Assembly: GCA_020048595.1 (NCBI GenBank)
Contig: JAIFMH010000052.1
Coordinates: 1 to 7,199 of the forward strand
Length of the DNA: 7,199 nucleotides
Direction of reading: 5' to 3'
DNA from: Bacteroidota bacterium
GTDB lineage: Bacteria; Bacteroidota; Bacteroidia; Bacteroidales; UBA4417
The notes below the pieces were generated by a model. The model made no database searches. It had not been told where the DNA came from and saw nothing but the letters and a program-made list of their open reading frames with translations. Each line of letters opens with the position of its first letter. The first letter of the stretch is position 1. Shown one piece after another: positions 4,619-7,199 of this stretch. Made by a program: the position numbers and the translations under genes.

Positions 4619-5158
4619 ATGACAAATATTCCAAACTCTGATGCTGCAACTTCAGCCAATGTGATTGATATGCTTACAGTTGCCAATGAATTTTGCATAT
4701 TTACTGAAAAGGCTGAAAAATACAATCCGGAAGAAGTACTGCAATACTACGCCAAAATTTGCCCGCTTTTATATCTTAAAGGTGCCATTTTACCAATTGT
4801 TGAACCTGATGAGGATTATTTAGGCGAACGATTTGTTAATGAAGATCAGTGGGAAAGCATTTACAATGCACTCTTACTTGTGTTTCCCGGCAAGGATGAA
4901 TTTTATACTTTATCCTACGAAAACGCCGATAATGTTCCATTAAAAGCAAGCATATCTGAACATCTGGCAGATATATACCAGGATCTGAAAGATTTTGTGC
5001 TTCTGTATCAGAAAAACCTGGCGTATGCAAAACAAAATGCAGTGTATGAATGCAGGTCCTTATTTATTTCTCATTGGGGAGGGCGGATTGCAGCGCTATT
5101 GCCAGCGTTGCATGCCATTGCATTTCCTATGCAACAAGACGATGAATTACTTTATTAA
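4619..5158 (+). CDS. DUF5063 domain-containing protein
   Basis: A 179-residue, probably cytoplasmic, acidic and largely helical protein. It shows the pattern I recall for the Bacteroidota family DUF5063: VANEFCIFTEKAEKY (about 21-35), LYLKGAILPIVEP (51-63), ERFVNEDQWESIYNALL (70-86), LKASISEHLADIYQDLKDF (108-126) and VYECRSLFISHWGGRI (142-157). No membrane segment, signal peptide or catalytic motif is visible, and the role of the family is unknown to me. The length is typical. It stands alone, between a terminator and a repeat-bearing gap, with its own -7 box, so it is not part of the preceding operon. Confidence 0.8.
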   Translation: MTNIPNSDAATSANVIDMLTVANEFCIFTEKAEKYNPEEVLQYYAKICPLLYLKGAILPIVEPDEDYLGERFVNEDQWESIYNALLLVFPGKDEFYTLSYENADNVPLKASISEHLADIYQDLKDFVLLYQKNLAYAKQNAVYECRSLFISHWGGRIAALLPALHAIAFPMQQDDELLY

Positions 5159-5210
5159 AATCAAATAATATTTTTGGTTCTACTGGTATTTTAATGGGAA
5201 TATTTATTTT

Positions 5211-5370
5211 GTCGGAAGTCTGTAGACGGAAGTCAGAAGTTGCCCTCAAAACTTCATCAACAAAAGAAAGCACTGTTTTATGACCAATTGTGTTTGTCCG
5301 GATATTTCCAATTAATGCCAATAAATCTAAAATCAGTAACCTTTCCAACTTCATACTTCTGTCTTCCGAC
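5211..5370. repeat. GTCGGAAG-type repeats in inverted arrangement
   Basis: The left arm 5211-5241 is made of near-tandem GGAAGTC units (GTCGGAAGTC, GACGGAAGTCAGAAGT). The right arm 5347-5370 (AACTTC...CTTCTGTCTTCCGAC) is the same motif on the other strand: 5225-5240 matches the reverse complement of 5355-5370 at 14 of 16 positions, and GTCGGAAG 5211-5218 is exactly complementary to CTTCCGAC 5363-5370. The spacer between arms is about 105-115 bases and looks unremarkable. Repeats of this GAAGTC kind are, as I recall, scattered through intergenic spaces of many Bacteroidota. Confidence 0.65.
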
Positions 5371-5493
5371 CTTTTTAAAACCATTTCCATTCAATTCGTG
5401 TTTGAACCATATTTTTTTTATCTGCAAAACATTCTATTAAATATTTTAGTCATATTTTATACTATTTGAGGCACCCGTGTCATATAAACCTAG

Positions 5494-5501
5494 TATCTTT
5501 G
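5494..5501 (+). promoter_or_regulatory. Promoter -7 box of feoAB
   Basis: TATCTTTG is an exact TAnnTTTG element ending 35 bases before the GTG start at 5537. TTTG at 5465-5468 is the nearest -33 candidate, but its 25-base spacing is longer than usual. No Fur box could be identified by eye. Confidence 0.55.
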
Positions 5502-5536
5502 CAGTACTATTTATTTGATCTTAATAACAATAATCT

Positions 5537-7199
5537 GTGAATCTCAGTGAACTCGAACCAGGCAGTAAAGCCACGATCCTTAGGGTTAAAGGACGTGGAG
5601 CCTTTCGGAAAAGGATTACTGAGATGGGATTCATTGTTGGAAAAGAAGTAACAGTTATTAAAAAGGCTCCTTTGCAGGATCCGGTTGAATACAATATTTT
5701 AGGATACAATGTCACACTTCGGATGAGCGAATCGCAACTCATTGAAGTTGATCCGCTTAATATTACCGAGCAGGAAATAAATTATTCAGGAACGCTGACT
5801 GAAGACTCAGAAAACAAGCAATATTCCGGTAAGAATAAAATTATCCATGTAGCTTTTGTAGGCAATCCGAATTCAGGTAAAACTACACTTTTCAATTATG
5901 CATCCAATTCACGCGAAAGAGTTGGTAATTATAGCGGTGTAACTGTTGATGCCAAAGAAGCCAAGTTTGTACAGGAAGGCTATGAGTTTATCATAACAGA
6001 TTTGCCAGGAACTTATTCGATAACAGCATATTCGCCCGAAGAACTTTATGTTCGTGATTTCATTAATGAGAACATGCCGGATGTGGTTGTAAATGTTGTA
6101 GATGCTTCCAATCTAGAGCGTAATTTATACCTCACAACTCAGCTTATCGATATGGATATCAGGGTAGTAGTTGCCCTGAATATGTTTGATGAGCTGGAAC
6201 GGAAAGGTGATGTTTTAGATTATACATATTTGGGACAAATGCTTGGCGTTCCTTTTATTCCCACTGTTGCATCGCGGGGCAAAGGAATTCATGAACTGTT
6301 TTCAAAACTAATTGAAGTTTGCGAAGGCAGCGACCAGGTTTCGAGGCATATCCATATTAATTATGGCAGGTCGCTTGAAGAAGGAATTAAATCTGTACAG
6401 AAAAAAATACGTATTCCGGAAAACGATGATTTTTTATATAAAATCTCATCCCGGTTTTTAGCTATTAAATTGCTGGAGAAAGATCCGGATGCAGCTGAAA
6501 AAGTTGAAAAGCTTAAAAATGCAGTTGAGATAAAAGATACTGTTAAACACGAAAGAGCCCGCATTGAACTTGAGCAGCGTGAAGATACTGAAACCCTGAT
6601 CACCGATGCTAAATATGGATTTATCGCAGGTGCTCTTGCTGAAACACTGAAAGTTAATCCTCAGACCCGCCGCCATAAAAGCGACATTATTGACACTTTT
6701 ATTACACACAAGATATGGGGAATACCCATTTTTGTCGGGTTGATGTGGGCTACATTCTACGGAACATTTAAGATTGGGAATTATCCGATGAAATGGATAG
6801 AATGGATGGTACAGGAAGTTTCCGCCGTAATACAGTCCGGCATGGCAGATGGAATGTTTAAAGATTTGCTTATTCAGGGTGTTATCGGTGGCGTAGGCGG
6901 GGTTATAATTTTCCTGCCCAACATATTGTTGCTGTACCTTTTCATATCGTTAATGGAAGATACCGGCTATATGGCACGTGCTGTGTTTATTATGGATAAG
7001 GCTATGCATAAAATTGGTCTGCATGGAAAATCATTTATTCCTATGCTGATGGGATTTGGCTGTAATGTTCCGGCAATTCTTTCCACACGGATTATCGAAA
7101 GCCGGCGCGACAGGCTGATCACTATGCTTATCAATCCTTTCATGTCGTGCAGTGCCAGGCTACCGGTCTACATTCTATTCATCACTGCATTTTTTCAGT
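5537..7199 (+). CDS. feoB: FeoA-FeoB fusion, ferrous iron transporter, 5' part
   Basis: 554 codons are present and the frame is open at the window end, so the last part of the FeoB permease is missing. GTG 5537 is taken as the start: an in-frame TAA lies at 5531-5533, and the FeoA domain begins immediately (NLSELEPGSKATILRVKGRG, residues 2-20, to about 72). After a linker comes the FeoB G domain: P-loop GNPNSGKTT (109-117), the switch region GNYSGVT (130-136), DLPG (155-158), NMFD (215-218) and the ASRGKG segment (245-250). A helical stretch follows, then membrane segments from about 393 (IWGIPIFVGLMWATFYGTF), the VIIFLPNILLLYLFISLMED helix (456-474), DTGYMARAVFIMDKAM (475-490) and the core motif FGCNVPAIL (507-515), then SCSARLPVYI. 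The family moves Fe2+ into the cytoplasm, gated by GTP hydrolysis. Fusion with FeoA is common in Bacteroidota. Not coupled to the upstream genes. Confidence 0.95.
   Translation, partial: MNLSELEPGSKATILRVKGRGAFRKRITEMGFIVGKEVTVIKKAPLQDPVEYNILGYNVTLRMSESQLIEVDPLNITEQEINYSGTLTEDSENKQYSGKNKIIHVAFVGNPNSGKTTLFNYASNSRERVGNYSGVTVDAKEAKFVQEGYEFIITDLPGTYSITAYSPEELYVRDFINENMPDVVVNVVDASNLERNLYLTTQLIDMDIRVVVALNMFDELERKGDVLDYTYLGQMLGVPFIPTVASRGKGIHELFSKLIEVCEGSDQVSRHIHINYGRSLEEGIKSVQKKIRIPENDDFLYKISSRFLAIKLLEKDPDAAEKVEKLKNAVEIKDTVKHERARIELEQREDTETLITDAKYGFIAGALAETLKVNPQTRRHKSDIIDTFITHKIWGIPIFVGLMWATFYGTFKIGNYPMKWIEWMVQEVSAVIQSGMADGMFKDLLIQGVIGGVGGVIIFLPNILLLYLFISLMEDTGYMARAVFIMDKAMHKIGLHGKSFIPMLMGFGCNVPAILSTRIIESRRDRLITMLINPFMSCSARLPVYILFITAFFQ

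Larger units (their letters stand above)
5159..5536. other. Gene-free interval with a repeat pair and the feoAB promoter
   Basis: These 378 bases carry no credible gene: the short frames on both strands are low-complexity and cross the repeat arms. The interval holds the GTCGGAAG repeat pair (5211-5370), an AT-rich stretch (about 5371-5460) and the feoAB promoter box near 5494. No terminator with a clean GC stem and T run was seen directly after the DUF5063 stop. Confidence 0.7.

Noticed and set aside
5240..5440. 66-codon plus-strand frame and an overlapping 87-codon minus-strand frame (5127-5390) between DUF5063 and feoAB
   Set aside because: Both run through the GTCGGAAG repeat arms, have low-complexity translations and lack a promoter or start context; the minus frame also overlaps the end of the DUF5063 gene.
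5159..5536. Riboswitch or structured leader for feoAB
   Set aside because: The only visible pairing is the distant repeat arms, which lie upstream of the promoter box at 5494; the predicted leader after it is only about 30 bases.
6361..6709. Minus-strand frames opposite feoB
   Set aside because: They are Ser/Phe-rich antisense shadows of the FeoB helical region, which is confidently coding on the plus strand.

Overview
The window looks like a chromosomal piece of an AT-rich member of the Bacteroidota, probably an anaerobe or microaerobe. The grounds are: TAnnTTTG-type -7 promoter boxes in front of several genes, almost no Shine-Dalgarno sequences, a FeoA-FeoB fusion, a DUF5063-type protein, an FSSC lipobox, and GAAGTC-type intergenic repeats. 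The assignment is an inference from these traits and the species cannot be named.

Layout. Positions 1-270 hold the 3' end of a LeuD-type small subunit of 3-isopropylmalate dehydratase (+), closed by a bidirectional terminator at 301-335. Two minus-strand genes follow: a small four-helix membrane protein (339-704) and a LEA14/WHy-like lipoprotein (729-1331). Plus-strand genes then begin at 1474: Rrf2 regulator 1 (1474-1875), Rrf2 regulator 2 (1987-2406), a 4Fe-4S ferredoxin-like protein overlapping it by 8 bases (2399-3328), a cupin (3483-3812), a YgbA-family cysteine-rich protein (3824-4180) and a second cupin (4183-4488), ending in a strong terminator at 4515-4539. A DUF5063 gene (4619-5158) has its own promoter box. 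After a repeat-bearing intergenic region, a FeoAB ferrous-iron transporter gene starts at a GTG (5537) and runs off the window.

The most interesting part is the block 1474-4488. YgbA is the 'nitrous oxide-stimulated promoter' family, whose enterobacterial member belongs to the NsrR (NO-sensing Rrf2) regulon. Here it lies downstream of two tandem Rrf2 proteins that keep the three-cysteine Fe-S signature, and it is sandwiched between two related small cupins behind an unusual ferredoxin. I read this as a candidate nitric-oxide / nitrosative-stress or Fe-S-status operon of Bacteroidota. The two Rrf2 genes share an 18-of-21 identical sequence at the -7 box just upstream of their start codons, which contains a dyad and is a good operator candidate. 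The nearby FeoAB gene fits an iron theme but is a separate transcription unit.

Two intergenic spaces (3329-3482 and 5159-5536) carry imperfect inverted-repeat elements that no gene explains.
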